Assembly: GCA_021736575.1 (NCBI GenBank)
Contig: JAIPFP010000005.1
Location: forward strand, 1 to 57,369
Length of the DNA: 57,369 bases
Direction: 5' to 3'
DNA from: Pirellula sp.
GTDB lineage: Bacteria > Planctomycetota > Planctomycetia > Pirellulales > Pirellulaceae
Shown here: one piece after another, positions 1 to 9,422 of the stretch
Layout of the letters: every line of letters starts with the position of its first letter
Position numbering within the stretch: the stretch's first letter is position 1
Position numbers and translations under genes: made by a program
Notes under the pieces: model-generated
The model's input: the letters and a program-made list of their open reading frames with translations, nothing else
Told to the model about the DNA's origin: nothing
The model's database searches: none

Positions 1-1718
1 GTCGCACTCAAACTCGGCATCGTGAAGGCGGGCTTGTAATGAGCTCCGCGGCTTTCGTCGCGATACAATGCACCCTTCAGAATGCACTTGGCAGACGGGA
101 GCATATCTTGGACCGCTTTGGTAAAGATAACGTTCTGGTTTGTCCAATTGCCGGTATCCGACAAAGCGCATTTGGCGGCCCGTTCGCTTAATTGGCAAAC
201 CTTGTCATAGGCTTCGGTCAATTGCTTGTTATCTCGAACAACGGTTGCCGATCGGGTCATGATGTCACCTAGTTCTTGGTGGATCAAATAGGGGTTTTCA
301 TCTCCCGATGTGTTGGAGAGTAACTTTTTGTGTCGTGCTTCTTGAGTTGCAATAGCTTTTTCGTAAATGCTCTTTGGCAAATCCGCGACCGCTTTGTTTC
401 CCTTCATCCAGTTCACGATTCCTGGCGCAGAAAAGAGACCGCTGAAAATGCAGCTCAAAAGCGAATTGGCTCCCAATCGGTTGGCACCGTGGTATTGATA
501 ATCGCATTCGCCGATCGCATATAGGCCAGGAATGTTGGTCGATTGATTTCGAGGAGATCCAGGCACAAGGCCTCCCTCTGCGTTGGCTTCATAATCGACC
601 CATAGACCACCCATGCTGTAATGAACGGCCGGGAAGATTTTCATCGGTTCATCCCGAGGATCCACCCCTTGAAATTTTTCATAAATCTCAAGGATGCCGC
701 CAAGCTTGCGATCCAATTCCGCTCTGGAAATGTGGGTCAAGTCGAGGTAGACGCACATGCGTGTCGGATCGATCGACAAGCCTTCGTTGACACAAATATT
801 GAATATCTCGCGGGTCGCAATGTCCCGGGGAACCAAATTACCGTACTTGGGGAAGCGCTCTTCGAGGAAGTAGTATCGTTCGGTTTCGGGAATTGCCTTG
901 GGAGACCGCGAATCGTTCGGCTTTCGAGGAACCCAAACCCGGCCACCTTCACCGCGGGCGGACTCGCTCATCAACCGAAGCTTATCAGCACCTGGAATTG
1001 CAGTTGGGTGGACTTGGATAAACTCAGGATTTCCGATTTTCGCACCCGCTTGGAAACATCGGCTGGCCGCGCTGCCGGTACAGAAAACCGACATTGTGGA
1101 TCTACCGTACAGAAGTCCGTTTCCACCAGTTGCGACGACGACAGCATCCGCAGGAAAGGCTCTCATTTGCATGGTGACCATATCTTGAGCGGCCGCGCCA
1201 ACGCAGCGACCGTTGTCATCCAAAATCGGCCCTAAGAAATCCCAAAATTCATATTTATTAACGAGGCCTTCGCTTTCACGTCGACGTACTTGTTCATCGA
1301 GCGAATAAAGCAATTGCTGCCCCGTTGTGGCACCCGCAAAGGCTGTTCGTCTGTACAAGGTACCGCCGAATCGACGACGATCGATGAAGCCTTCGGGCGT
1401 TCGATTGAACGTAACTCCCAGACGATCCATCAAGTCGATGACTTTCGGAGCCCAGTACGCCATCTCCTTAACGGGCGGCTGATTCTGCAGAAAGTCTCCG
1501 CCGTAAATGGTATCGTCGAAGTGCTTCCATTCGGAGTCCCCTTCTTGCCGCGTGAGATCGCTAACGCTGTTGATGCCCCCTTGAGCACAAACACTGTGAG
1601 AGCGCTTCACTGGCGTAAGGCTCAGCAGATCCACTTGCACGCCAAGCTCTGCCAACTTCATCGTAGCAGCTAGTCCGCCCAAACCACCACCAACGACTAA
1701 AACTCGATTACTGCCCAT
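1..1718 (-). CDS. sdhA: Succinate dehydrogenase flavoprotein subunit (3' end cut by window edge)
   Basis: FAD-containing catalytic subunit of respiratory complex II, which oxidises succinate to fumarate at the inner face of the membrane. The reading frame is open from the ATG at 1718 to the left edge (about 572 codons), so the C-terminus and stop lie outside. Visible motifs: N-terminal dinucleotide-binding VVGGGLGG; RSHSVCAQGG around residues 39-48, where His41 is the expected covalent FAD attachment site; HPTAIPG and MSESARGEGG in the substrate-binding part; HYSMGGLWVD; GECDYQYHGANRLGANSL near the second FAD contact. The RSHSVCAQGG form is typical of the Bacillus/epsilonproteobacterial type rather than the E. 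coli type. It follows sdhC (145 bp upstream) on the same strand, giving the order sdhC-sdhA with sdhB expected next, beyond the edge. Confidence 0.95.
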   Translation of the reverse strand, partial: MGSNRVLVVGGGLGGLAATMKLAELGVQVDLLSLTPVKRSHSVCAQGGINSVSDLTRQEGDSEWKHFDDTIYGGDFLQNQPPVKEMAYWAPKVIDLMDRLGVTFNRTPEGFIDRRRFGGTLYRRTAFAGATTGQQLLYSLDEQVRRRESEGLVNKYEFWDFLGPILDDNGRCVGAAAQDMVTMQMRAFPADAVVVATGGNGLLYGRSTMSVFCTGSAASRCFQAGAKIGNPEFIQVHPTAIPGADKLRLMSESARGEGGRVWVPRKPNDSRSPKAIPETERYYFLEERFPKYGNLVPRDIATREIFNICVNEGLSIDPTRMCVYLDLTHISRAELDRKLGGILEIYEKFQGVDPRDEPMKIFPAVHYSMGGLWVDYEANAEGGLVPGSPRNQSTNIPGLYAIGECDYQYHGANRLGANSLLSCIFSGLFSAPGIVNWMKGNKAVADLPKSIYEKAIATQEARHKKLLSNTSGDENPYLIHQELGDIMTRSATVVRDNKQLTEAYDKVCQLSERAAKCALSDTGNWTNQNVIFTKAVQDMLPSAKCILKGALYRDESRGAHYKPAFTMPSLSA

Positions 1719-1863
1719 CTGTATCTACCATTCGCAATTTGCGGTTCGAATTTGCTTTACAAAAAAACACTTGATTGAGTGTTAACAGCTATGCAACTGT
1801 TAAACCGATTGAATCCATGAACGCATAACGATGTGCCGAATGCAATCGGCAGAATTGCCTCGA

Positions 1864-2694
1864 CTACTCGAGCGGCACTGGCTTTACCTCGTCAGCGTGA
1901 TGTTGGCCAGATCGTTTGTGATCATCCGGTGTGATTGTGTGCTCTTTCAAGCGGGCGTCGTACATTTCATTTTCGATGACCTCAGCATCTTTTGCATTCG
2001 TGGCTTTGACCGCCACCAATGAGCTAAGCCCTGCAGCTCCGATGAAAACGCCAAAAAGGGCACAAGCAATACTAGCTCTGGCCTGCGACTTTGGTGTGAG
2101 CCAAACCCCCCAAGTGATCCCTGCGGTCCAGATCCCGTTCGCGAAGTGAAACGTGCATGCCAAGACGCCTATCACGTAGAAAATCGGCCAAACGAATCCG
2201 GACATGGCGTTGGCCAGTGAGCTCGCGGCGTTATAAGGACGAAAGTTTGCCATTCCAAGCGGTTCGGCAACACTCTTTAGCCACCATTCATTTTGAAACC
2301 AACCGTGCAAATGAAATACGTGCCTAAAAATGAAAACGATAGCAATGTAGGCGGTGATTCGTTGCCAACTGTAGCGGCGATTGCCCGAGAGGGGGTAATT
2401 TTGCAGGTTGGATTTTCCCGTTCGTGAAATCCAAACCCCGGCAACCGCGTGAAAAATGATGGGAAGAAAGATGAAGGACCATTCAATGACCGGCAACAGA
2501 GGCAAGCTGTGAATGGTAAAAACGTTGTTTTGAAAGACAGACGCCCCACCGATCAAGCTGGCATTTGTCAGCAAATGAACGCACATATATGCTCCGACCG
2601 GCACCAACCCGCTCAGGGAGTGTAGCCGACGAATCAAAAAGTCATGACGCTTTAAGAACGAAATAGCAGGAGAAGTGGCAACTGACGAACTCAT
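1864..2694 (-). CDS. sdhC: Succinate dehydrogenase cytochrome b558-type membrane subunit
   Basis: Membrane anchor of complex II that binds haem and passes electrons from SdhB to quinone. I start it at the ATG at 2694 (276 aa), because the homologous region begins with KRHDFLIRRLHSLSG; a longer frame to 2772 has no support. About five hydrophobic segments are visible. Candidate haem-ligand histidines lie in RRLHSLSG, MCVHLL, IIFHAVAG, FRHVFHLHGW and CTFHFANG, which is the single-subunit, Bacillus-like di-haem pattern. The C-terminus carries a charged His-rich tail (roughly the last 35 residues) beyond the last membrane segment that I do not recognise. First gene of the sdh operon; the divergent promoter region lies to its right. 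Confidence 0.86.
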   Translation of the reverse strand: MSSSVATSPAISFLKRHDFLIRRLHSLSGLVPVGAYMCVHLLTNASLIGGASVFQNNVFTIHSLPLLPVIEWSFIFLPIIFHAVAGVWISRTGKSNLQNYPLSGNRRYSWQRITAYIAIVFIFRHVFHLHGWFQNEWWLKSVAEPLGMANFRPYNAASSLANAMSGFVWPIFYVIGVLACTFHFANGIWTAGITWGVWLTPKSQARASIACALFGVFIGAAGLSSLVAVKATNAKDAEVIENEMYDARLKEHTITPDDHKRSGQHHADEVKPVPLE

Positions 2695-3084
2695 ACAAAA
2701 AATTTCTTGGACGCTAGGCGAGGTATAAGCGGTAGTAATATAAGCATTTGCTTTGCCGCGACGAAGGAACAATCCCCCGCCCTACAAGTACTGTAGAGGA
2801 TATCCCAGTTTTAACTCGGAACCAAGGGCTATGCAATTTAGTCCCCGTTCGCGCAAATCCTAAAAACCCTCAAATTCAGATCCAATTCTAGTTTGCGACG
2901 GCCATAGTTTGTATCAATCACAGCAAAATTTTCTATTTCGTTGACAGGCCAGATTTGGGCGAACTATACTCGAACACTGTTGGATTGCCGTCTCCAGTCC
3001 TCACTCGTTCGACGAAGCCACTATTCCGGCCAGTTGAGCTTGCTTGTTCAACCGTCCAATCGCTCTATTCCCAGCGGATGCCAC
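2695..3084. other. Divergent intergenic region
   Basis: About 390 bp between sdhC (minus) and the coiled-coil gene (plus). It must hold the promoters for both directions. I see no repeat, RNA gene or convincing small reading frame, and no clear promoter consensus. Confidence 0.4.
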
Positions 3085-3924
3085 ATGACACTCCTCGGCA
3101 AAGTTTTCACGTTGTTGATCCTCCTCTTGAGCGTGGCCTTCTTCATCATTTCATTGCTTGCGAACTCAACGCACATTGACCACAAGAAGAGGGTATCGCA
3201 GTATCAAACTCAGGCAAAACAGCTTGAGACCACGGTGGACGAACTCAAGAAACTCGTAGAGCAACTGCAAACGTCGCGAGCCCAAGAACAAGCTTCCCGT
3301 CGCACCGCGTTGGCTGCACTTCAGACCCAGCTCGAAAGTTCCAAAGAGCAATTAGCTCAAGCGAACTTGGAATTGAATAGCAAAGCGGCCACGCTGACGG
3401 AAAACACACAAAAAATGGGTGAAACGCTCGATCGTGTGAAGCTCCTGACAAGCCAAAACGACGCTTTGAAAACCGAAATCGATAAGATTATTTCGGATCG
3501 TGCGGACAAGACTCGTCGCGTCATCAACCTGACCGACAAACTCAATGGAATGGAAAGCCAAGCTGTTGATCTCAAGGCCCAGGTGTCACAGTTGCAAGTG
3601 GATTTGACCACTTACCAAGCCAAAGCGGAAACCGCATCTGCGGCACTTTTGGCGGCTGGCATTCGAGATCCTGACGATGTTCCACCGTCCGACTTGAAGG
3701 GTGAAGTACTTTCGGTTGGCACCAACCAATCCGTGGTTGTCTCCGTCGGGAAAGATGACGGACTCCGCGAAGGGCACTACTTGGAAATCTATCGCTCCGG
3801 TCAATATCTTGGTCGCATTCAGATCCGAAAGGTAGAGGACGACAAAGCCATTGGACAGATATTGGCCTCGTTCCGAAAGGGTTACATTCAAGCAGGCGAC
3901 AAGGTCGCTTCCAAAGTGAACTAG
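3085..3924 (+). CDS. Membrane-anchored coiled-coil protein
   Basis: Function unknown. I choose the ATG at 3085 (279 aa) because it is followed at once by a hydrophobic helix (about residues 5-27); an upstream in-frame extension reads like non-coding sequence. A long coiled coil rich in Lys, Glu, Gln and Leu follows (about residues 35-215), and then a compact C-terminal domain of about 55 residues. That domain has the pattern VVVSVGKDDGLREGHYLEIY, resembling small beta-barrel domains seen at the end of FlgT-like and other envelope proteins. Probable topology: short cytoplasmic N-terminus, rod and C-terminal domain outside the membrane. The 55-residue membrane microprotein starts 53 bp downstream and is probably co-transcribed. 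Real gene: likely; role: not inferable. Confidence 0.75.
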   Translation: MTLLGKVFTLLILLLSVAFFIISLLANSTHIDHKKRVSQYQTQAKQLETTVDELKKLVEQLQTSRAQEQASRRTALAALQTQLESSKEQLAQANLELNSKAATLTENTQKMGETLDRVKLLTSQNDALKTEIDKIISDRADKTRRVINLTDKLNGMESQAVDLKAQVSQLQVDLTTYQAKAETASAALLAAGIRDPDDVPPSDLKGEVLSVGTNQSVVVSVGKDDGLREGHYLEIYRSGQYLGRIQIRKVEDDKAIGQILASFRKGYIQAGDKVASKVN

Positions 3925-3977
3925 AGTTGCCAGCGAACCGAATCTCAATCAACCTTTTCTAACAACCGATCAATCCA

Positions 3978-4145
3978 ATGTCAGCCAAACATCCTATTTC
4001 CATCTACACGATGATGATGATCCTCGCGACCATCTTTATGTTCTTGGCTTGCGTGTTCATGGGCATAGAATGGGCTCGTTACGACGGCTCGCCAGCGCCA
4101 CGCGTTCATTTGGAAGACGCTAGCGGCATTTCGAATTGGGCGTAG
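3978..4145 (+). CDS. Small membrane protein, 55 aa
   Basis: A short frame from ATG 3978 to TAG 4145. The N-terminal half is a single hydrophobic helix rich in Met, Ile and Phe (about residues 8-30). A polar tail of 25 residues follows, containing EWARYDG and ending in Trp-Ala. It lies 53 bp after the coiled-coil membrane gene on the same strand. The helix followed by a defined polar tail looks like a real single-pass microprotein rather than chance, but I have no family match. It may be a partner of the upstream protein. Confidence 0.5.
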   Translation: MSAKHPISIYTMMMILATIFMFLACVFMGIEWARYDGSPAPRVHLEDASGISNWA

Positions 4146-4157
4146 TAGGACAGCATT

Positions 4158-4203
4158 AGTGGGATAGGCTTCCAGGCTGTCAAGTTGGAAATGACAGGCT
4201 AAC
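4158..4203. repeat. Degenerate palindromic repeat
   Basis: GTGGGATAGGCTTCCAGGC is followed by a spacer with TTGGAAATGACAGGCTA, giving a partial inverted repeat (AGGCTGTCA against TGACAGGCT). It resembles one arm of a palindromic intergenic repeat whose second arm has decayed. The AGGCT/AGCCT core also occurs in the palindromes at 53146-53203. The rest of the 330-bp gap (4146-4475) shows nothing I can name. Confidence 0.45.
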
Positions 4204-4475
4204 GATCTGTTACTGTCCGAAATTCTCGACGAGTTTCGCTTCGCACGTACTGCGATGTCTAAATGCAGAAGACAAAAAGCCTAACAAGGCTTGGTTCTGC
4301 GACTCCGCCAATATCGAACACAGTTCGAACATCAAAGCCCGCAAGTTGTCTGTCCATTTTGGCATGGTCGACGCAAACTATTCCGCATATTCTAGAGGGT
4401 GGGTTGGCTCAGCAGTTTGGTGTTGTCATCCTCTGTCAAGTCTTTAACACGTATTCCCCATTTTTGGGATGCCCT

Positions 4476-5132
4476 ATGTCGCGAACGATTGCAATTGGAG
4501 ATATCCACGGGTGCTTGGCTGCGTTGAACACCTTGATTGACGCAATTCAGCCTCAACATGACGACACGCTTGTTACGGTTGGTGATTATGTGGATCGTGG
4601 GCCAGATTCCAAAGGCGTGTTGGACCGAATGCTTGAGCTTGAGAAAATGTGCAATCTCGTCCCGCTGCTGGGAAACCACGAAGAAATGATGCTTGCCGTC
4701 ATCGAACGCCGCATGGAGCCGTTTGGTTGGCTCAATCATGGTGGTGTGCAGACCATGGAGTCCTATGGCTTCACAGGCGATCTGGATTGTGTTCCAAAAT
4801 CGCATCGAGAGTTCATGAGCCGAATGCCCAATTTCTTTGAGAACGAGACGCATTTTGTCGTGCATGCAAACTACGACCCCATGCTGCCACTTACGGAGCA
4901 GCCCGACGACTTACTTCGCTGGGTCAAAATTACCGAAGTGCTTCCGGGGCCGCACGTGTCGGGAAAAAAAGCGATCGTCGGACACACTCACGATCGTAAA
5001 GGGGAAATCTTCGAAGTTGCGCATTTGATCTGCATTGACACCTTTTGTTACGGCGGAAGGTGGCTGACCGCCCTCGAGTTGACCTCCGGCCAAAAATGGC
5101 AGTCGAACCCAGATGGTGTCTTGCGAGAGTAG
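4476..5132 (+). CDS. PPP-family metallophosphoesterase (serine/threonine phosphatase-like)
   Basis: A two-metal phosphoesterase of the bacterial PrpA/ApaH branch that hydrolyses phosphoprotein or dinucleoside polyphosphate substrates. I start at ATG 4476 (218 aa), since MSRTIAIGDIHGC is the canonical beginning of the domain; the longer upstream frame lacks homologous content. The three metal-binding motifs are intact: GDIHG (residues about 8-12), GDYVDRGPDSKG, and GNHEEM. A late GHTHDRKG supplies further metal-ligand histidines. The length is normal for the single-domain family. No partner kinase is adjacent, so the substrate cannot be deduced from context. Confidence 0.87.
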   Translation: MSRTIAIGDIHGCLAALNTLIDAIQPQHDDTLVTVGDYVDRGPDSKGVLDRMLELEKMCNLVPLLGNHEEMMLAVIERRMEPFGWLNHGGVQTMESYGFTGDLDCVPKSHREFMSRMPNFFENETHFVVHANYDPMLPLTEQPDDLLRWVKITEVLPGPHVSGKKAIVGHTHDRKGEIFEVAHLICIDTFCYGGRWLTALELTSGQKWQSNPDGVLRE

Positions 5133-5192
5133 GATAGGGTTCAGTACCTTTTTCGATCCATGACAGCATTTGTCGTTTAGAAAGATTTCTTC

Positions 5193-8000
5193 GTGGCCAA
5201 GAAGAACCAGACCAAGCAGGACATCATTGAGAAAGAACTTTCCGACATCAACGAATCTGCCGGGAGTTTGATGGAGTCTGCCTTCTGCGCGTCCGCGTAT
5301 AAACTTTATGGCGAACTGCGATCGAAATCACGTTCCGAGGGGAATCTTGGCTACTATGTCTTCGGCACATTTTTCCAAATGAATTTGGCACAGCGCATGC
5401 TCCAATTTGAAACGGTACGAGAAAGAGCCGTGGAGTTGATCGCTCTGTTCGAAGACGAAGAGCAAGCCAGACGGATCGAGCCTTCGCTCAATCTAGAACA
5501 ATACGAAAGCATTATCTATTCGATGGGTGCATGTGCTTATGAAGTCCTGGCGGAAGCGACCGGCGACCTTGATGGTTACAACTCAGAAGGGATGCAGGAA
5601 TGCCTGACAGGTGGCATCGAAGTCTGCCATCGCGTGGGCAAACTCTCGTGTGTGCAATGTTTTCGCGAGTATGCATGCGACATTCATACTGCGGCGGATG
5701 ATTATGAACTCGCTCGATACCATTGCAACCAAGTGTTGCAACAGAACACAGATTTTCCGGAGAGGGGTGATAGACGCTGGCTTGCCATGCTGCGGCTTGC
5801 GTCGATGGATGTCCTCGAAGGTCAGCACGAATCCGGTCGCTCCAAATTGGAACAAGCAACCGAATTAGCTTGCTTGCCCTCAGTCAATGATTCGACGGGC
5901 GCCCAGGTTGCGGTCATGTTCGAACGCTACACGCTCGACATTATAGAAAAGCGTCCGATGGACGAACGGACCGAACGAATCATCAAGGGACTTCCGCCAC
6001 GCGGTGAATGCCCAGAGTACGATCTTGATACGGATAGTTTGACCGCGATCGGATTTGCCATGAATGGCCAATGGGACGAGGCGGAAAAGCTGCTTGTACC
6101 CTGGAACAAATCTCTGAAGCAAAACAAGGCTGTGACAAAATGGCTTGAAACGGGTATCCGACTCGTCTCGCTCTTTCGTCTTCGTGGCGATATGGCCAAA
6201 GCAAAACGGCTAAGCGTTCAGTTTGAAGAGGCTGCTACCAAAGCCAACGATTGGCAATCCATCCGTCGTCTCAACCAGGCCCTTGACGAGACGCTCAATG
6301 TGACGCCGCTCGGAACCGTTGTTAAAAACACGCGGGCCGCCAGTTCGTTGCCCCAACCGGAACCGGCGAAAGTAGCGAGTGAAATGGAAAAACCAGCTGA
6401 GACGACGAGCAAAACCAGTGAGTCGAGCCAGGTCGAATTGCCCACGCCTCTTGCGCTATGGATGGACTCTGTTACGACGAGAATGCAGGCTGCAAGTGTC
6501 GCTTCCGAGCAAAGAGGCGAAACCAGGTTCGATGTCAGTCCATTCCGCGACGAAATGCTGCAGCATGACGCAAAAGAGTTCATTTATCCTGAGGATATTG
6601 GTCGGGCACTTTACTTGATGAATTTCCTCGTCACGCCCGACTGTGATCGCGGCGAGATTTGGAAGTGGGCCAATCGACTCGTGTCCGCACATCAAGACGT
6701 AGCATACTTGATTTCGTTGCTTGGTCGGCTCGGGATGACGATCAGTATGCTGGATCGATTAACGGCCGAGATCGAGCGCGGCGCAAACGAAAATCGTAGC
6801 CAAAATCTGAGCCGCCGCGATGATAACAACGGCAACGATGAAGATGACGTGGAGGATGATCTTGATGATGAGGATGAATTGGAGGACGCATTCGATGAGG
6901 ATACGCTGCCGGTCTCATCGATTAGCAATGAACGATTGGAACAGTTAATTCGCAAGTCGTTGCAGATCGATTCCAAGGGAGTGAACAACAACTTCCGCGC
7001 AGCCGAGGTTTTCGAGTATATCGGCAACGCAGGCGAGGCAGAGCGTTGCTATGCCAGAGCATTCAAATTGGATCGAACTCGAGACGACGCAGCCCTTGCA
7101 CTCGCACGCATCTACTCTGAGACGGATCGACTTCAGGATGCCCTATACGTTTTGGATCTTTGCATTCGAGAAGGTGGCGACTCAGGGGAACTTTTGTTCG
7201 AAGCAGCCTTGAAAGCTCACGCGTTGACCCAACACGAATTGCAAGTGAGCTTCTTGCAAAAACTACATGAACGTCACGAACCCGCTCCGTGGACTTACTA
7301 TTACATGAGTTCTGGCCTGCTGGAATTGAAGAGACCACAAGAAGCGTTGGAAGCGATCAAAAAAGAAGTTGAATTGTATCAATCGACGGGCTTGCACATC
7401 GATTCGGTTCTTGCTGCTGCATATGCTCAGCTAGGACTATCCAAGCAGGCGACCACGGAAATACAAAATGCGCTCTCGCACCCGCTTTCCAAGATCGATG
7501 ACTTGACGATTAGCGGTGTCTCAGGAGCTTTTGAGCGGCTCATTTCCTCAGCCAAAATGTGCCCAGACGAAAGATCGCTCCAAACACAAATCGAAGACAA
7601 AATGCTCAAAGCTGGAATTGCAACCGAGAGCTATTTCGAACAAATTCGATCGCACGAAAAACCCTGCGACCTGTATCTCTATCAATGCTATGTCTTGCAA
7701 CCGCTCGACTCGAATTGGGAAGATTTCGAAGGCTGCCTGATGGACCAAACGGAATGGGAGTCCTACGTCGGTCAGTGGGGTGTGCTCGCTCGAAACGCAG
7801 ACGAGGCGGCTGATTTTGCGTTGAAATGGCAAGCCAAATGTTACCCACTCGAACCCTCGATCATGGAGATCGAAGGGAACGAAGAACCGTTGCACGACCG
7901 GCCTGGGGTCGCCTTTCAAGGTCCACGATTCCCAGACATCGAAGACATATTCGACGATGAGGTTGAGGACGATGAGGATGAGGACGAGGACGAAGAATAG
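5193..8000 (+). CDS. Large acidic TPR-containing protein, 935 aa
   Basis: Unrecognised at family level. It starts with GTG at 5193; no better ATG is found near the beginning of the alpha-helical region. No signal peptide or membrane segment is seen, so it is probably cytoplasmic. It is mainly helical repeats. The clearest TPR-like block is about residues 605-690, where AAEVFEYIGNAGEAERCYARA and the following repeat units show the small/large residue spacing of TPRs. Two very acidic stretches stand out: around residues 545-575 (Asp/Glu-rich) and the last about 16 residues. A low-complexity linker (about 385-420) rich in Pro, Glu and Ser divides it into two helical halves. Probably a scaffold. 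The phosphatase gene ends 60 bp upstream on the same strand, so co-transcription is possible. Confidence 0.78.
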   Translation: MAKKNQTKQDIIEKELSDINESAGSLMESAFCASAYKLYGELRSKSRSEGNLGYYVFGTFFQMNLAQRMLQFETVRERAVELIALFEDEEQARRIEPSLNLEQYESIIYSMGACAYEVLAEATGDLDGYNSEGMQECLTGGIEVCHRVGKLSCVQCFREYACDIHTAADDYELARYHCNQVLQQNTDFPERGDRRWLAMLRLASMDVLEGQHESGRSKLEQATELACLPSVNDSTGAQVAVMFERYTLDIIEKRPMDERTERIIKGLPPRGECPEYDLDTDSLTAIGFAMNGQWDEAEKLLVPWNKSLKQNKAVTKWLETGIRLVSLFRLRGDMAKAKRLSVQFEEAATKANDWQSIRRLNQALDETLNVTPLGTVVKNTRAASSLPQPEPAKVASEMEKPAETTSKTSESSQVELPTPLALWMDSVTTRMQAASVASEQRGETRFDVSPFRDEMLQHDAKEFIYPEDIGRALYLMNFLVTPDCDRGEIWKWANRLVSAHQDVAYLISLLGRLGMTISMLDRLTAEIERGANENRSQNLSRRDDNNGNDEDDVEDDLDDEDELEDAFDEDTLPVSSISNERLEQLIRKSLQIDSKGVNNNFRAAEVFEYIGNAGEAERCYARAFKLDRTRDDAALALARIYSETDRLQDALYVLDLCIREGGDSGELLFEAALKAHALTQHELQVSFLQKLHERHEPAPWTYYYMSSGLLELKRPQEALEAIKKEVELYQSTGLHIDSVLAAAYAQLGLSKQATTEIQNALSHPLSKIDDLTISGVSGAFERLISSAKMCPDERSLQTQIEDKMLKAGIATESYFEQIRSHEKPCDLYLYQCYVLQPLDSNWEDFEGCLMDQTEWESYVGQWGVLARNADEAADFALKWQAKCYPLEPSIMEIEGNEEPLHDRPGVAFQGPRFPDIEDIFDDEVEDDEDEDEDEE

Positions 8001-8261
8001 AGCGTTTCGAATCGACGTTGCGGTAACATCGCTCGAACGAGACCCAAAAAACCTTTTCACGCACCCGGCCCAACATATTGAGAAAATAAACACACAGATC
8101 GGCTCTCTCATGCTGGCTAATCGTTTTCCTATCACAGTTCAGAGCAGTGCACTGCGCAAAACGACATTATTCGCGCGTTTTTAACGATCATCACCTAGTG
8201 GATTCCATGGATTCTGGAACAATTCGCCTCGTGATTTGCTATCCAACCAGCGGAGATCCTT

Positions 8262-9260
8262 ATGAACCTTAGAATTGTCGGTCTTTCTTTCCAAATCAGC
8301 CTCGCCTTCATCGCATTGGTTCTGGTTTTAAACCTGACCCACTCGCACGCTCAAGGGACGGTTGATCCAAAACTCCCAACTTACAAAGCGGTTCCAGGAC
8401 TTTCCGGTCAGATCAAATCGGTAGGGTCGGATTCCATGAATAGCCTCATGCTCCTCTGGACTGAAAAATTCAAGGAATATTACAAGGGGGTTCGAACCGA
8501 AGTCGAAGGCCAGGGTTCGTCCAAAGCGATGCCAGCTCTCATCGAAGGTGCAGCCAGCTTTGGTCCAATGAGTCGCGACGCAAAACCTAACGAAATTGGT
8601 GACTTTGAAAAGAAGTACGGTTACAAACCCGTGCTATTGCCGACGTCCGTTGATTTGTTGGCCGTCTATGTGCACCGCGATAATCCTCTGGAAAGCATCA
8701 GCCTTGACCAACTGGATTCCGTCTTCTCTAGCACTCGCAAACTGGGTGGCGAAGCGATTGAGCGATGGGGACAGTTGGACTTGACTGGGGATTATGCCAA
8801 GGAGCCGATTGCCTTGTTTGGTCGAAATGCGGCCTCCGGAACGTACGGCTTCTTCAAGGAAAAGGCACTAGGAAACGGCGATTTCCGTGACCAAGTCAAC
8901 GAACAACCAGGTAGTACCGCAGTCATTCAATCCGTTGGTGAAAACCGATTCGCGATGGGTTACAGCGGAATCGGATACAAGACATCCTCCGTCAAACCGC
9001 TCAAACTGGCTCCCAGAAAGGGAGAGCCAGCTATCGAGCCAACTGAGGAAAACGCTTACAATGGGAAATATCCATTGGGTCGGTACTTGTTTTTGACCGT
9101 CAATTACAAGCCCACCAGCAAACTCGAGCCTCTTCGCAAGGAGTTCATCAAGTTTGTATTCAGCAAGGAAGGTCAACAGTTAGCAGCCAAAGACGGATAC
9201 TTCCCTGTCGACGCAAAGACGGCGTCGAAGGCATTGAAAATGGTCGGTATCGATCCTTGA
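8262..9260 (+). CDS. pstS: Phosphate ABC transporter substrate-binding protein
   Basis: Periplasmic phosphate-binding protein that delivers phosphate to the Pst permease. ATG at 8262 follows a GGAGAT ribosome site. A signal peptide covers about residues 1-31, ending near SHAQG. The mature part shows the PstS pattern: GSDSMNSLMLLWTEKF, then EGQGSSKAMPALIEG and FGPMSR (phosphate-contacting Ser/Thr and Arg region), and later GRNAASGTYGFFKEKAL. Length (332 aa) is normal. It opens a plus-strand cluster pstS-pstC-pstA-pstB. The 261-bp gap upstream probably holds a phosphate-regulated promoter, but I cannot see a convincing Pho box. No phoU or phoBR is adjacent. Confidence 0.92.
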   Translation: MNLRIVGLSFQISLAFIALVLVLNLTHSHAQGTVDPKLPTYKAVPGLSGQIKSVGSDSMNSLMLLWTEKFKEYYKGVRTEVEGQGSSKAMPALIEGAASFGPMSRDAKPNEIGDFEKKYGYKPVLLPTSVDLLAVYVHRDNPLESISLDQLDSVFSSTRKLGGEAIERWGQLDLTGDYAKEPIALFGRNAASGTYGFFKEKALGNGDFRDQVNEQPGSTAVIQSVGENRFAMGYSGIGYKTSSVKPLKLAPRKGEPAIEPTEENAYNGKYPLGRYLFLTVNYKPTSKLEPLRKEFIKFVFSKEGQQLAAKDGYFPVDAKTASKALKMVGIDP

Positions 9261-9422
9261 TTGTGCGGCTCATGGGCGAGCGGCAGACAGGAACTTACCG
9301 GGCCCCGGGGGCACGCCCAAAGAGAAAGCGATGAGCGTGAATTCGAGGTTCAATGCAATTGACACATCACACACCCATCGTTCCTCAGAGCGTGCCACCC
9401 TTTCGCGCTACGAAACTAACTT

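Noticed and set aside
8001-8261. Search for a Pho box upstream of pstS
   Set aside because: No two direct CTGTCAT-like units 11 bp apart are visible; the planctomycete consensus is unknown to me.
9290-9315. GGGCCCCGGG palindrome between pstS and pstC as terminator
   Set aside because: Arms are very short and no T-run follows.
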